Positions 1-6,285 of a DNA stretch of 8,551 nt are shown here, one piece after another. Position 1 is the first letter of the stretch, and every line of letters starts with the position of its first letter. The position numbers and the translations under genes were made by a program. Under the pieces are notes generated by a model, which worked only from the letters and a program-made list of their open reading frames with translations, was not told the origin of the DNA and made no database searches. This stretch comes from Betaproteobacteria bacterium (GTDB taxonomy: Bacteria; Pseudomonadota; Gammaproteobacteria; Burkholderiales; SG8-39). The stretch is taken from NCBI GenBank assembly GCA_019237595.1, contig JAFAGU010000289.1, positions 1 to 8,551 of the forward strand. Direction: 5' to 3'.

Positions 1-94
1 AGGCCGTCGAGCCCAGGCCCGCCACGACGAGAATGTTCTTTCGCTCCTTCAGGAGAAAGGAAACGACCTGGCGGCGGAGCAGCGTCGGCTTCAT
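1..94 (-). CDS. comE: Split thiamine-diphosphate decarboxylase, beta subunit (sulfopyruvate decarboxylase ComE-like), 3' part beyond the window
   Basis: Only the first 31 codons are present; the gene runs off the left edge. The ATG at 94-92 lies 7 bases after the stop of the alpha-subunit gene. The visible peptide begins MKPTLLRRQVVSFLLKE and continues with a hydrophobic strand and the stretch NILVVAGLGSTA. Such a V-x-G-L-G-S opening is typical of the C-terminal, diphosphate-binding half of two-subunit ThDP decarboxylases such as sulfopyruvate and phosphonopyruvate decarboxylase. Position directly after the pyrimidine-binding half supports a beta subunit of the same enzyme. The diphosphate- and magnesium-binding GDG...N motif lies outside the window, so neither activity nor substrate can be confirmed. 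An upstream ATG at 106-104 is excluded because it reaches a stop within a few codons. The gene symbol is tentative. Confidence 0.6.
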   Translation of the reverse strand, partial: MKPTLLRRQVVSFLLKERKNILVVAGLGSTA

Positions 95-101
95 CGGCTG
101 C

Positions 102-629
102 TCATCTTGCGGACTGGTCCTGGAAGCTCTTGATGCCGATCACCCGCTGCGCGATGAGGAGGGCGACGGAAGCGTAGCTGTTGTAGGCGAGGCGCAGCGC
201 CGCGTTCACCGCCGGCGGAATGTCGTCCGCGCTCGCGGCCTCGTGCACGACGGTTCCCATAGCCTCGAGCACGCCGCGCGTCGCCTGTCCCATGGGCACC
301 TGCCAGGGGTTGAACTCGCCCTCGTGGCCGCGCATGGTGACGAGGGTCACGAGCGGGAAGCGGCATTCCTTCACCATGCCGAGCACGTTGACGACGTTCC
401 CCACGCCGCTCGACTGCATGAGGAGAACGCATTTCTCGCCGCCGAGCCACGCGCCCGCGGCGAGGCCGATTCCCTCCTCCTCTGAGCTGAGCACCACGGC
501 GCGCATCGCCCGGTCCGCCCGGCAGAGCTCGATCAGCCGCTTGTGGCCGGCATCGGGCACGTAGCCGACGAGCCGCACGCCCGCTCCCCGGAGCTCCCGG
601 TGGATGGCGAGGGGCCAGTCTGCCTGCAT
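102..629 (-). CDS. comD: Split thiamine-diphosphate decarboxylase, alpha subunit (sulfopyruvate decarboxylase ComD-like)
   Basis: A 175-residue protein corresponding to the N-terminal, pyrimidine-binding domain of ThDP enzymes. The length fits families in which this domain is a separate subunit, as in sulfopyruvate decarboxylase (sulfopyruvate to sulfoacetaldehyde and CO2). Residues 48-60 (LSSEEEGIGLAAG) hold the glutamate cluster expected to contain the residue that activates the thiazolium cofactor. The following LLMQSSGVGNVVNVLG (69-84) is the conserved Q-S/N-S-G-x-G-N segment of the phosphonopyruvate/sulfopyruvate decarboxylase alpha family, and MRGHEGEFNPWQVPMG (99-114) also fits. The protein should be cytoplasmic. 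The ATG lies 2 bases after the stop of the permease gene, implying translational coupling in one operon. Sulfopyruvate is inferred from the nearby sulfo-lyase genes; phosphonopyruvate or another 2-oxo acid remains possible. Confidence 0.72.
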   Translation of the reverse strand: MQADWPLAIHRELRGAGVRLVGYVPDAGHKRLIELCRADRAMRAVVLSSEEEGIGLAAGAWLGGEKCVLLMQSSGVGNVVNVLGMVKECRFPLVTLVTMRGHEGEFNPWQVPMGQATRGVLEAMGTVVHEAASADDIPPAVNAALRLAYNSYASVALLIAQRVIGIKSFQDQSAR

Positions 630-631
630 CG

Positions 632-2650
632 TCAGTGCGCCGCTCTCGCGCGCGGCTTGATGAGCTGCGCCGCGACGACGATCGCGATGAGCGCGATCCC
701 GATCGCGTCATAGAGCGGCTTCGGCGCAAGCAGCAGCAAGCCCGCGGCGAGCAGCATGAGCCGCTGCCAGAGCGGCGTGCGCTCGAAAAGCCAGCCCTCC
801 GCGGCCCCGGAGAGCGCCGCGAGCGCGATGATCGCCATCACCGTCACCTCGACGACCGAGAACCAGCCCGCGCCCTTCGGCAGGTTGAGAAGGAGGCCGG
901 TCCCCAGCGGATCGAGGACGAAGATAAAGGGCACGACGAAAGCGGGAAGCGTGTACTTCCAGGACTGGAGCGTCGTCTTGTAGGGATCGCCGCCCGTGAT
1001 TGCCGCCGCGGCGAAGGGGGAAAGCGCGGTGGGCGGCGATACTTCGGAGAGCACCGCGTAGTAAAAGATGAACATGTGCGCCGCGAAGTCGGGCACGCCG
1101 AGCTTCATGAGCGCGGGCGCGGCGATCACGGCGCAGATGATGTAGCTCGCCGTCACCGGCACGGCGAGACCCACCACCCAGACGATCAGGGCCGTAAACA
1201 CGGCGGTCAAGACGAGGTTCCCTCCCGCGTAGCCGATGACGATCTCGGAGAACCGCAGCCCCAGCCCGGTGAGGGTCACCACGCCCACGATCAGCCCGGC
1301 GGCCGCGCAGGTGGCCCCGATGTTGATCATGCCGGTCGAGCCGGCTTCAAGGGCCTTGATGAGCCTCGAGCCCAGGAATTCCGGGATCCAGCGGGACGGA
1401 GGCTTCCTGAACAACCCGAAATCCACGAGCGCGGTCTCTCGGTTGAGAAAGCTGGTCAGCACCGCGACGACCGTCGACCAGAACACTGCGCCGATCGGCG
1501 AGAAGCCGATCAGCATGAACACCACGATCGCAATGAGCGAGAAAAAGTGGAAGCCCTGCCGCTTCGTGAGCTCCCAGGCGCTCGGGCCGCGCTCGATCTC
1601 GACCATGCGCATGCCGTACTTGCGCGCGTCGATCTCGACCATGAAGAAGAGCGACAGGTAGTAGAGGCAGGTCGGGATCGCCGCCATCTTGATGACGTCG
1701 AGGTACGAGAGCTTCAGGAACTCCGCGATCAGGAACGCGGCAGCGCCGAGCACCGGCGGCGAGAGGATCGCCCCCAGCCCGCCTGCGGCGAGCAGACCGC
1801 CCGCGGCATTCTTCTCGTAGCCCGCTTTCGCGAGCATGGGATAGGCGACGGTCCCGAGCGTCACCGTCGTCGCCACGCCGGAACCTGAAGGACCGCCCAG
1901 GAGGAAGCTCGAGAGCACGATCGTCCGCCCTGCGCCGGTGGCCTTCCCCCCGAGGGCGGCGAAGGAGAAGTCGAGGTAGAACTTTCCCGCGCCCGAGAAC
2001 TGCAGGATCGCGCCGTAGATCGTGAAGAGGATGATGAGCGTCGAGGAGACGTCGACCGCCGTGCCGAAGATGCCCTCGAGCGTCATGTACATCGTGCCGA
2101 CGAGCCGCCCGATGTCGTAGCCCCGGTGCGTCCAGGGCGCGGGAAGCCAGGGCCCCACCATCGCGTAGGCGATGAAGGCGACGCACACGAGCGGCATGAT
2201 CCAGCCGGTCGTGCGCCTCGCCGCCTCGAGGACGAGCACGACGAGCGCGATGCCGAGAACCGTGTCGACCTGGTCGGGCGCCGTGCTGCGGTCGAGGAAG
2301 TCGTCGCCGCCCCAGACTGCGTACGCGAGCGTGGCGACCGAAGCGATCGCCAGCAGCAAGTCGAGGACCGAAAAGCGGCTGCGGGCTTCCTTCCGCCACG
2401 GGAAGAGCGTGAAGGCAAGGAAGAGCACGAAACCGACGTGCGCGTAGCGCAGGGTGGTCGTCGTGATGTTCCCGTAGGCGGCGTACAGGTGGAAGAGCGA
2501 CATCGCCACCGCCACGAGGAACAGGAAATATCCCCAGGCGCCGCCGAAGCGGTGCTGAGCGCCCTCCTCCTGCTCGATGTACTCCTCGACTTTTTCCAGG
2601 GTCGCCTGGTCGACCGTGCCAGGCTTCGTCGAGGCGTCGATGTCAGCCAC
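632..2650 (-). CDS. TRAP transporter fused permease (DctQ-DctM, 4TM/12TM type)
   Basis: A 672-residue polytopic membrane protein, the fused small and large membrane subunits of a TRAP transporter of the kind that partners TAXI binding proteins. A soluble N-terminus (1-36) precedes about four hydrophobic spans (37-57, 69-84, 97-113, 131-147) matching the DctQ part. From about 150 onward is the DctM-like domain, with the diagnostic loops LLGGPSGSGVATTVTLG (250-266) and GGLGAILSPPVLGAAAF (290-306), and the second-half repeat SEVSPPTALSPFAAAAITGG (535-554). Two further hydrophobic spans lie at the C-terminus (about 598-615 and 631-663). It should drive sodium- or proton-coupled uptake of an organic anion delivered by the upstream binding protein. 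The start is a GTG (2650-2648) that abuts the TGA of the TAXI gene with no gap and no strong ribosome binding site, so coupling is likely. Substrate cannot be read from the permease. Confidence 0.93.
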   Translation of the reverse strand: MADIDASTKPGTVDQATLEKVEEYIEQEEGAQHRFGGAWGYFLFLVAVAMSLFHLYAAYGNITTTTLRYAHVGFVLFLAFTLFPWRKEARSRFSVLDLLLAIASVATLAYAVWGGDDFLDRSTAPDQVDTVLGIALVVLVLEAARRTTGWIMPLVCVAFIAYAMVGPWLPAPWTHRGYDIGRLVGTMYMTLEGIFGTAVDVSSTLIILFTIYGAILQFSGAGKFYLDFSFAALGGKATGAGRTIVLSSFLLGGPSGSGVATTVTLGTVAYPMLAKAGYEKNAAGGLLAAGGLGAILSPPVLGAAAFLIAEFLKLSYLDVIKMAAIPTCLYYLSLFFMVEIDARKYGMRMVEIERGPSAWELTKRQGFHFFSLIAIVVFMLIGFSPIGAVFWSTVVAVLTSFLNRETALVDFGLFRKPPSRWIPEFLGSRLIKALEAGSTGMINIGATCAAAGLIVGVVTLTGLGLRFSEIVIGYAGGNLVLTAVFTALIVWVVGLAVPVTASYIICAVIAAPALMKLGVPDFAAHMFIFYYAVLSEVSPPTALSPFAAAAITGGDPYKTTLQSWKYTLPAFVVPFIFVLDPLGTGLLLNLPKGAGWFSVVEVTVMAIIALAALSGAAEGWLFERTPLWQRLMLLAAGLLLLAPKPLYDAIGIALIAIVVAAQLIKPRARAAH

Positions 2651-3616
2651 TCAGTTGAGCTTGATGCCTTTTTCGGCGAAATATTTCGCTGCGCCGGGAT
2701 GGAAAGGCAGCGGCGAGGCTTCCTTCTTCTGGTTCTTGATGTCGAGCGCCGTCGCTTCCTTGTGCACGGCGACGAGCTCTTCGCGCTTCTCGAAGATCGT
2801 CTTCACGATGTTGTAGGCCACGTCGGCGGGCATGTCCTCGCGCGCGACGATCAGGTTCTGGACGCTCGCGACCTCGCAGGCCTTGTCCTGCCCGGGGTAC
2901 GCCTTCGCCGGGATGACGTCGCGGACGTAGAGCGAGGAGCCTTCCCTCGCGTTCATCTTGTCCACGGCTTCGGCCTGGTCGACGAGCTTGATTCGCGTCC
3001 CCGGCGTGGCGGCGAGGTCGGTGAAGGAAGAAACCGGAATGCCGGCGACGAAGAAGACGGCGTCGAGCTTGCCGTCCTTGATCGCATCGACCGATTTCTC
3101 CGGCGTGAGCCGCTCGCGCCGGATGTCCTTGTTCCAGTCCATGCCGAAAGCCTCGAGCATGCGTTGCGCCATCAGCTCGGTGGCGCTGTTCGGTGCGCCG
3201 GTGGAGACGCGCTTGCCCTTCAGGTCGGCGAACTTCTCGATCCCGCGGCCCTCGATCGTCACGACGTGCATGCGGTTAGGGTAGGCGACGACGAGCGTGC
3301 GCAGGGGCACCGCGCCGCTCGTGAACTTGCCCTTCCCCTTGTAGCCATCCCAGGCGGCATCGGCCATCGTGAAGCCGATGTCCGCCTTTTTCTGGCCCAT
3401 GTACTGGAGGTTCGCGACGGAACCCGCCGTGGCTTCCGCATTCGCGGCGTAGCCGGGCACGTACTTGGAAAGGAGATTGGCGAGGCCGCCGCCGAGCGGG
3501 TAGTAGACGCCGCCGGTCGGTCCCGTCGCGATCGAGAGGCTGACCTTCGGCTGCGCGAGCGCAGCGCCCGACGCGAGCGCCGCGACGATGGCCGCGCTTC
3601 GCAGAATGCGATTCAT
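2651..3616 (-). CDS. TAXI-family TRAP transporter solute-binding protein
   Basis: A 321-residue periplasmic binding protein. Residues 1-21 form a signal peptide with a hydrophobic core and likely cleavage after ALA (ALA|QPKV). The mature N-terminus carries the TAXI hallmark IATGPTGGVYYPLGGGLANL (29-48). DLKGKRVSTGAPNSATELMA (131-150) is the usual ligand-pocket region, and the tail FHPGAAKYFAEKGIKL (305-320) matches the family C-terminus. It should capture an anionic organic solute in the periplasm and pass it to the fused permease encoded directly downstream. The ATG is preceded by the best ribosome binding site in the window, consistent with high expression of a binding protein. TAXI ligands are poorly predictable from sequence; a C3 sulfonate is inferred only from the adjacent sulfo-lyase and decarboxylase genes. 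Confidence 0.93.
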   Translation of the reverse strand: MNRILRSAAIVAALASGAALAQPKVSLSIATGPTGGVYYPLGGGLANLLSKYVPGYAANAEATAGSVANLQYMGQKKADIGFTMADAAWDGYKGKGKFTSGAVPLRTLVVAYPNRMHVVTIEGRGIEKFADLKGKRVSTGAPNSATELMAQRMLEAFGMDWNKDIRRERLTPEKSVDAIKDGKLDAVFFVAGIPVSSFTDLAATPGTRIKLVDQAEAVDKMNAREGSSLYVRDVIPAKAYPGQDKACEVASVQNLIVAREDMPADVAYNIVKTIFEKREELVAVHKEATALDIKNQKKEASPLPFHPGAAKYFAEKGIKLN

Positions 3617-3618
3617 GG

Positions 3619-3630
3619 CTCCTCCTCCTT
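3619..3630 (-). promoter_or_regulatory. Strong ribosome binding site of the TAXI gene
   Basis: On the minus strand the leader reads AAGGAGGAGGAGC two bases before the ATG at 3616-3614. The AAGGAGG core is about 7 bases from the start, close to ideal, and is the strongest Shine-Dalgarno match seen in the window. It decides the TAXI start. The 51-base leader (3617-3667) also has a TAGAAT hexamer on the minus strand that could be a -10 box, but the best -35 match at the right distance (CTGAGC) is poor. An internal promoter here is therefore only possible. Confidence 0.8.
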
Positions 3631-3667
3631 ATAGTGGCGGCGATTCTACTTCACGCCCGCGCCGCGC

Positions 3668-4240
3668 TCAGTGGCCCAGGAGCGCTTTCTTCAGCTCCCC
3701 CTGCGCAGGCTTCTCGCCCAGCCAGGTGAGGAGCAGCGCCCTGAAGAAGTCTTCGCCGCGGATCGGCGCGCCATGGGCCGCGCCGTTGATCTTGAGCATC
3801 GTTCCGCTGGTCGGCGCGTAGTCGAGCTCGATTTTCATGCCCTTCCTCGCCTCGCCGACCTGGTGGATCCGGGTCATGAGCTCGGCGATCTCCGGGTCGA
3901 GCCTCTTCAGCTGCGGCTCGGGGACGTTGTTCCTCAGGCTCGCGGCAAGCGCGCCGGCGAACTGGTCGGCGCCGACGTCGCGAAGCATCACCATCGTCAT
4001 GCGCTTGGCGCCAGGCATGGCGATCGCCGCGTTCGCATCCTGGGTCTTCGCCGGCAGGTAGAGCGCCGCGACGTAGACCTTGAAGACGATCCTTGTGCGC
4101 AATCCAAAGCCGTTCAGCGCGAGCGCCTGCCCGGCGCTCGTCACGCTGTCGTCGAGCCGCACGCCCTCGATCTCCGCGGCATTCAGGCCGGCCGCGAATA
4201 AAACGGCCGCCGCGAAGAAGAGCCGCCCGAGAGCTTTCAC
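3668..4240 (-). CDS. Secreted chalcone isomerase-like domain protein
   Basis: A 190-residue protein. Residues 1-22 form a signal peptide (hydrophobic 8-18, cleavage near LNAA). The rest resembles the bacterial chalcone-isomerase-like family (Pfam Chalcone_3 type): EGVRLDDSVTSAGQALALNG (25-44), the RTRIVFKVYVAALYLPAKT strand pair (48-66), MLRDVGADQFAGAL (85-98), and the C-terminal GEDFFRALLLTWLGEKP (162-178). Bacterial members have a chalcone-isomerase fold, but their role is not established and flavonoid chemistry should not be assumed. The start is a GTG (4240-4238) sharing GTGA with the suyB stop, so it is translationally coupled to suyB. The frame stays open further upstream, but that part lies antiparallel within suyB coding sequence on the same strand and is Arg-rich. 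Placement between the sulfo-lyase and transporter genes is unexplained. Confidence 0.85.
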   Translation of the reverse strand: MKALGRLFFAAAVLFAAGLNAAEIEGVRLDDSVTSAGQALALNGFGLRTRIVFKVYVAALYLPAKTQDANAAIAMPGAKRMTMVMLRDVGADQFAGALAASLRNNVPEPQLKRLDPEIAELMTRIHQVGEARKGMKIELDYAPTSGTMLKINGAAHGAPIRGEDFFRALLLTWLGEKPAQGELKKALLGH

Positions 4241-5406
4241 GCCGATTCGTACAGGCGCGTCAGCACGAATTCGCGATGGCCGAGCGCCTCGGCGGCGGTG
4301 AGGCGGCCATTCGCGGTGCGGAACATGCACTCGAGGAGCTTGTCGCCGGCCTGGTCGGGCGTGAGCTCTTTTCGCAGCAGGCCGGAAACGTCGACGTCTA
4401 TGTGCTCGGACATCGTCCTCACGGTGCGCGGGTTGGCGCAAAGCTTGATCACCGGCAGGATCGGGTTGCCGATCACGTTCCCCTGGCCGGTCGGGAAAAA
4501 ATGCACGACGTACCCCGCCGCCGCGCACAGCGTCACCATCTCGGCCGCGGCCGAAGAGGAGTCCATGAACCAGAGGCCCGGCCCGCTCGGCGCTTCGGCC
4601 TTGTCGAGCACGCCGTCGACGAGGCATTTGCGGCCGATCTTCTGGATGTTGCCGAGGGCCTTTTCCTCGATCGTGGTCAGGCCGCCCTCGATGTTGCCCT
4701 TTGTGGGCTGCGACTCCGAGAGGTCGTTCGTCTTGTGCCGGTTGATGACGTCCTGGTAGCGGTCGAAGACGAACTGGAACTTCTTTCGCACCTCGTCGGT
4801 GCGGCAGCGCGCGGCGACGAGGTGCTCGCCGCCGGTGAGCTCGGTCGTCTCGCCGAACACGAGCGTCACGCCATGCGGGTAGAGCTTGTCGAAGGCGTTA
4901 CCGACCGTCGGGTTGGCCCCGCAGCCGGAGGTCGTGTCGGACTCCCCGCACTTCGTCGAGACCCAGAGGTCCTTCAGCGGCCGTTCCTCGCGGGCGAGCT
5001 CGCTCGCCCACTGCACGAATTCCTTCGCCTTCTTCGAGGCACGCAGGATCGTATCGTGGTCCCCATGCTGCTCGATCCCGAAGTAGGCGACGGGCTTGCC
5101 GGTCTTCGCGATGCCGTCGGCCACCTTCTTGGCCCATCCGTCCTCGATGCAGATGACGATCACAGCCGCGACGTTCGGGTTCGCGCCCGTGCCGATGAGC
5201 GTGCGGAAATGCAGATCGAGGTCCGCGCCGAACTGCAGCCGGCCATACGGATGCGGGAGCGCGATCGTGCCCTTGATGTTGTTCGCGACCGCTTCGGCGG
5301 CGGCGTTCGAGAGGTCATCGACCGGCAGGATGACGACGTGGTTCCGAACGCCGGTCCTCCCGTTCTCCCGCTTGAACCCGAAAAACATCTTCTCCGAGAG
5401 ATCCAT
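4237..5406 (-). CDS. suyB: UxaA-family lyase large subunit, probable (2R)-sulfolactate sulfo-lyase beta subunit
   Basis: A 389-residue cytoplasmic protein of the altronate/galactarate dehydratase C-terminal family. Motifs seen are ENGRTGVRNHVVILPVDDLS (14-33), PHPYGRLQFGADLDLHFRTL (51-70), the family cysteine motif STKCGESDTTSGCGANP (150-166) with probable metal ligand C153, and HFFPTGQGNVIGNPILPVIK (302-321). In E. coli altronate dehydratase the small SAF domain is fused to the large domain; here it is a separate upstream gene, as in sulfolactate sulfo-lyase SuyAB, which splits (R)-sulfolactate into pyruvate and sulfite. A neighbouring sulfopyruvate-decarboxylase-like pair supports this reading, and no hexuronate genes are present. 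The ATG at 5406-5404 lies 2 bases after the suyA stop; a GTG three codons earlier (5415-5413) would overlap suyA and is less likely. A related hydroxy-acid dehydratase is the main alternative. Confidence 0.72.
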   Translation of the reverse strand: MDLSEKMFFGFKRENGRTGVRNHVVILPVDDLSNAAAEAVANNIKGTIALPHPYGRLQFGADLDLHFRTLIGTGANPNVAAVIVICIEDGWAKKVADGIAKTGKPVAYFGIEQHGDHDTILRASKKAKEFVQWASELAREERPLKDLWVSTKCGESDTTSGCGANPTVGNAFDKLYPHGVTLVFGETTELTGGEHLVAARCRTDEVRKKFQFVFDRYQDVINRHKTNDLSESQPTKGNIEGGLTTIEEKALGNIQKIGRKCLVDGVLDKAEAPSGPGLWFMDSSSAAAEMVTLCAAAGYVVHFFPTGQGNVIGNPILPVIKLCANPRTVRTMSEHIDVDVSGLLRKELTPDQAGDKLLECMFRTANGRLTAAEALGHREFVLTRLYESA

Positions 5407-5408
5407 GC

Positions 5409-5690
5409 CTACCACCGCTTCGTCTTCACGTTGTGGACGTGCAGGTGCTCCCCCTTGGCGATCGGCGCGACGACCTTCCCGATGTCGACGCCGTACTTGA
5501 TCACCGTGTCGCCCGGCTTGTAGTCGCGCAGCGCCACCTTGTGGCCGATGGGGATGTCGCTCTTCGCCTGGATGACGATGTCCTGGTCGTCTTCCATGAT
5601 CCAGCCGCTCAGCGCCTGGCCCGACTTCACGCCCTCGACCACGACGACGCCGACGCCGTCGCCCTCCTCGTGCACGACGAAATGGATCAT
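5409..5690 (-). CDS. suyA: SAF-domain small subunit, probable (2R)-sulfolactate sulfo-lyase alpha subunit
   Basis: A 93-residue protein that is essentially one SAF domain, equivalent to the N-terminal domain of UxaA-type dehydratases. Visible features are DGVGVVVVEGVKSGQ (11-25), the segment SDIPIGHKVALRDYKPGDTV (44-63), KYGVDIGKVV (65-74), and the C-terminal EHLHVHNVKTKRW (81-93), whose histidines are typical of this subunit type. It should associate with the large subunit encoded 2 bases downstream to form the lyase. The ATG at 5690-5688 is preceded by GGAGA ten bases upstream; the long Arg-rich extension of the frame upstream runs into the nuclease gene and is not credible. It is probably the first gene of the catabolic operon, following a 61-base gap. 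Sulfolactate is inferred from subunit layout and neighbours. Confidence 0.75.
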   Translation of the reverse strand: MIHFVVHEEGDGVGVVVVEGVKSGQALSGWIMEDDQDIVIQAKSDIPIGHKVALRDYKPGDTVIKYGVDIGKVVAPIAKGEHLHVHNVKTKRW

Positions 5691-5727
5691 TGCGCAGCCA
5701 TCTCCAGGAATTCGGGATAACGCGGCG

Positions 5728-5748
5728 ATGCCGGCGGGCATTATGCCA
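5728..5748 (-). promoter_or_regulatory. Candidate promoter/operator upstream of suyA
   Basis: Three copies of one pentamer occur in symmetric arrangement on the plus strand: ATGCC (5728-5732), GGCAT (5737-5741) and ATGCC (5743-5747). The last two form an inverted repeat separated by one base. Read on the minus strand this contains TGGCATAAT (5748-5740), an extended -10 type sequence (TGn plus CATAAT). No good -35 hexamer is seen at 16-18 bases. Such a layout, a palindrome over the -10 box about 50 bases before the suyA ATG in the largest gap of the window, would suit a repressor-controlled promoter. It is inference only; a weak 5-bp hairpin or chance are alternatives. Confidence 0.35.
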
Positions 5749-5751
5749 AAG

Positions 5752-6285
5752 TCACGGCACGCACTCGCGCGCCTCGCTGCCCGGCCACGGCGCGCTCGAC
5801 GACTTGGCCTGCGCCCGCTGCGCCTTGCGCCACTGCCACGGCGGAACCGGCTCCGGATCGCTCCACAACCCGAGGCGCTGGGCACGCGCGCGGTCCTGCG
5901 CCTCGCGAAAGCTCGCGTCCGGGTGGTCCAGGCGCGAAACCCAGGCCATTCCGCGCCGCACCTGCTCGGCGTTGACGTCGATGCCGTTGCAGGCGACGCG
6001 CGCCAGCAAGCGCCCGTACCGATCCGTTCCCTCCGAAGCGAGGCGCGCCACGCGGTGCTCGCAGAGCTCCGCGAGCGATTGCCTCGCCTCGCGGCCGAAG
6101 GGCTGGCGATACTCCGGCGCGTCGATATAGAGCAGGCGTACCCGCGTCTCCCGCCGCTCGATGCACACCGAGAGCGAATCGCCGTCGCCGATGTGCGTGA
6201 CGCGCGCCTCAAGGATCTCGGTGGCCTGCGCGGAAACGCAAAGGAGCGCGATCCACGCGCCCGCGACCGCCCGGCTCAGCGGCAC
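5752..6285 (-). CDS. Secreted thermonuclease-family protein (staphylococcal nuclease homologue)
   Basis: A 177-residue protein with an N-terminal signal peptide (hydrophobic 8-18, cleavage after AQA near 21) and one SNase domain, expected to hydrolyse nucleic acids with calcium outside the cytoplasm. Motifs in order: THIGDGDSL (30-38) with acidic metal ligands D34 and D36; RVRLLYIDAPEYRQPFG (48-64), giving the counterparts of catalytic R35 (R50), D40 (D55) and E43 (E58) of staphylococcal nuclease; and DRYGRLLA (88-95), giving the R87 counterpart (R92). The catalytic set therefore looks intact. The C-terminal EAQDRARAQRLGLW (128-141) is common in proteobacterial homologues. The start is taken as the GTG at 6285-6283, which gives a complete signal peptide and overlaps the lipoprotein gene by 10 bases. 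The open frame extends upstream inside that gene without a better start. It is probably co-transcribed with the genes to its right. Confidence 0.88.
   Translation of the reverse strand: MPLSRAVAGAWIALLCVSAQATEILEARVTHIGDGDSLSVCIERRETRVRLLYIDAPEYRQPFGREARQSLAELCEHRVARLASEGTDRYGRLLARVACNGIDVNAEQVRRGMAWVSRLDHPDASFREAQDRARAQRLGLWSDPEPVPPWQWRKAQRAQAKSSSAPWPGSEARECVP

Noticed and set aside
635..1888. 417-codon plus-strand open frame
   Set aside because: Antisense to the permease, with highly charged low-complexity translation; the minus-strand frame has clear TRAP motifs.
2126..3634. 502-codon plus-strand open frame
   Set aside because: It lies antisense to the TAXI gene and the start of the permease gene. 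Its product is Arg/Asp/Glu/His-rich with no recognisable domain, as expected from the complement of GC-rich coding DNA.
3624..3634. TATAAG hexamer as a -10 box for the TAXI gene
   Set aside because: Transcription from it would start inside the Shine-Dalgarno sequence, and the -35 match (GTGAAG at 15 bases) is poor.
4241..4627. N-terminal extension of the chalcone-isomerase-like frame
   Set aside because: It overlaps suyB on the same strand, is Arg-rich, and would remove the signal peptide from the N-terminus; the GTG at 4240 gives a complete signal peptide.
4237..5406. Altronate dehydratase (hexuronate pathway)
   Set aside because: The SAF domain is a separate gene rather than fused, and no hexuronate isomerase, reductase or kinase genes are nearby; the sulfo-lyase reading fits the neighbours better, though it is not proven.
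4093..5523. 476-codon plus-strand open frame
   Set aside because: Antisense to suyB and parts of its neighbours; no motif or ribosome site, and compositional bias typical of a shadow frame.
5728..5741. ATGCC-GGCG-GGCAT hairpin as a terminator after the nuclease gene
   Set aside because: The stem is only 5 base pairs and no T-run follows on the minus strand.
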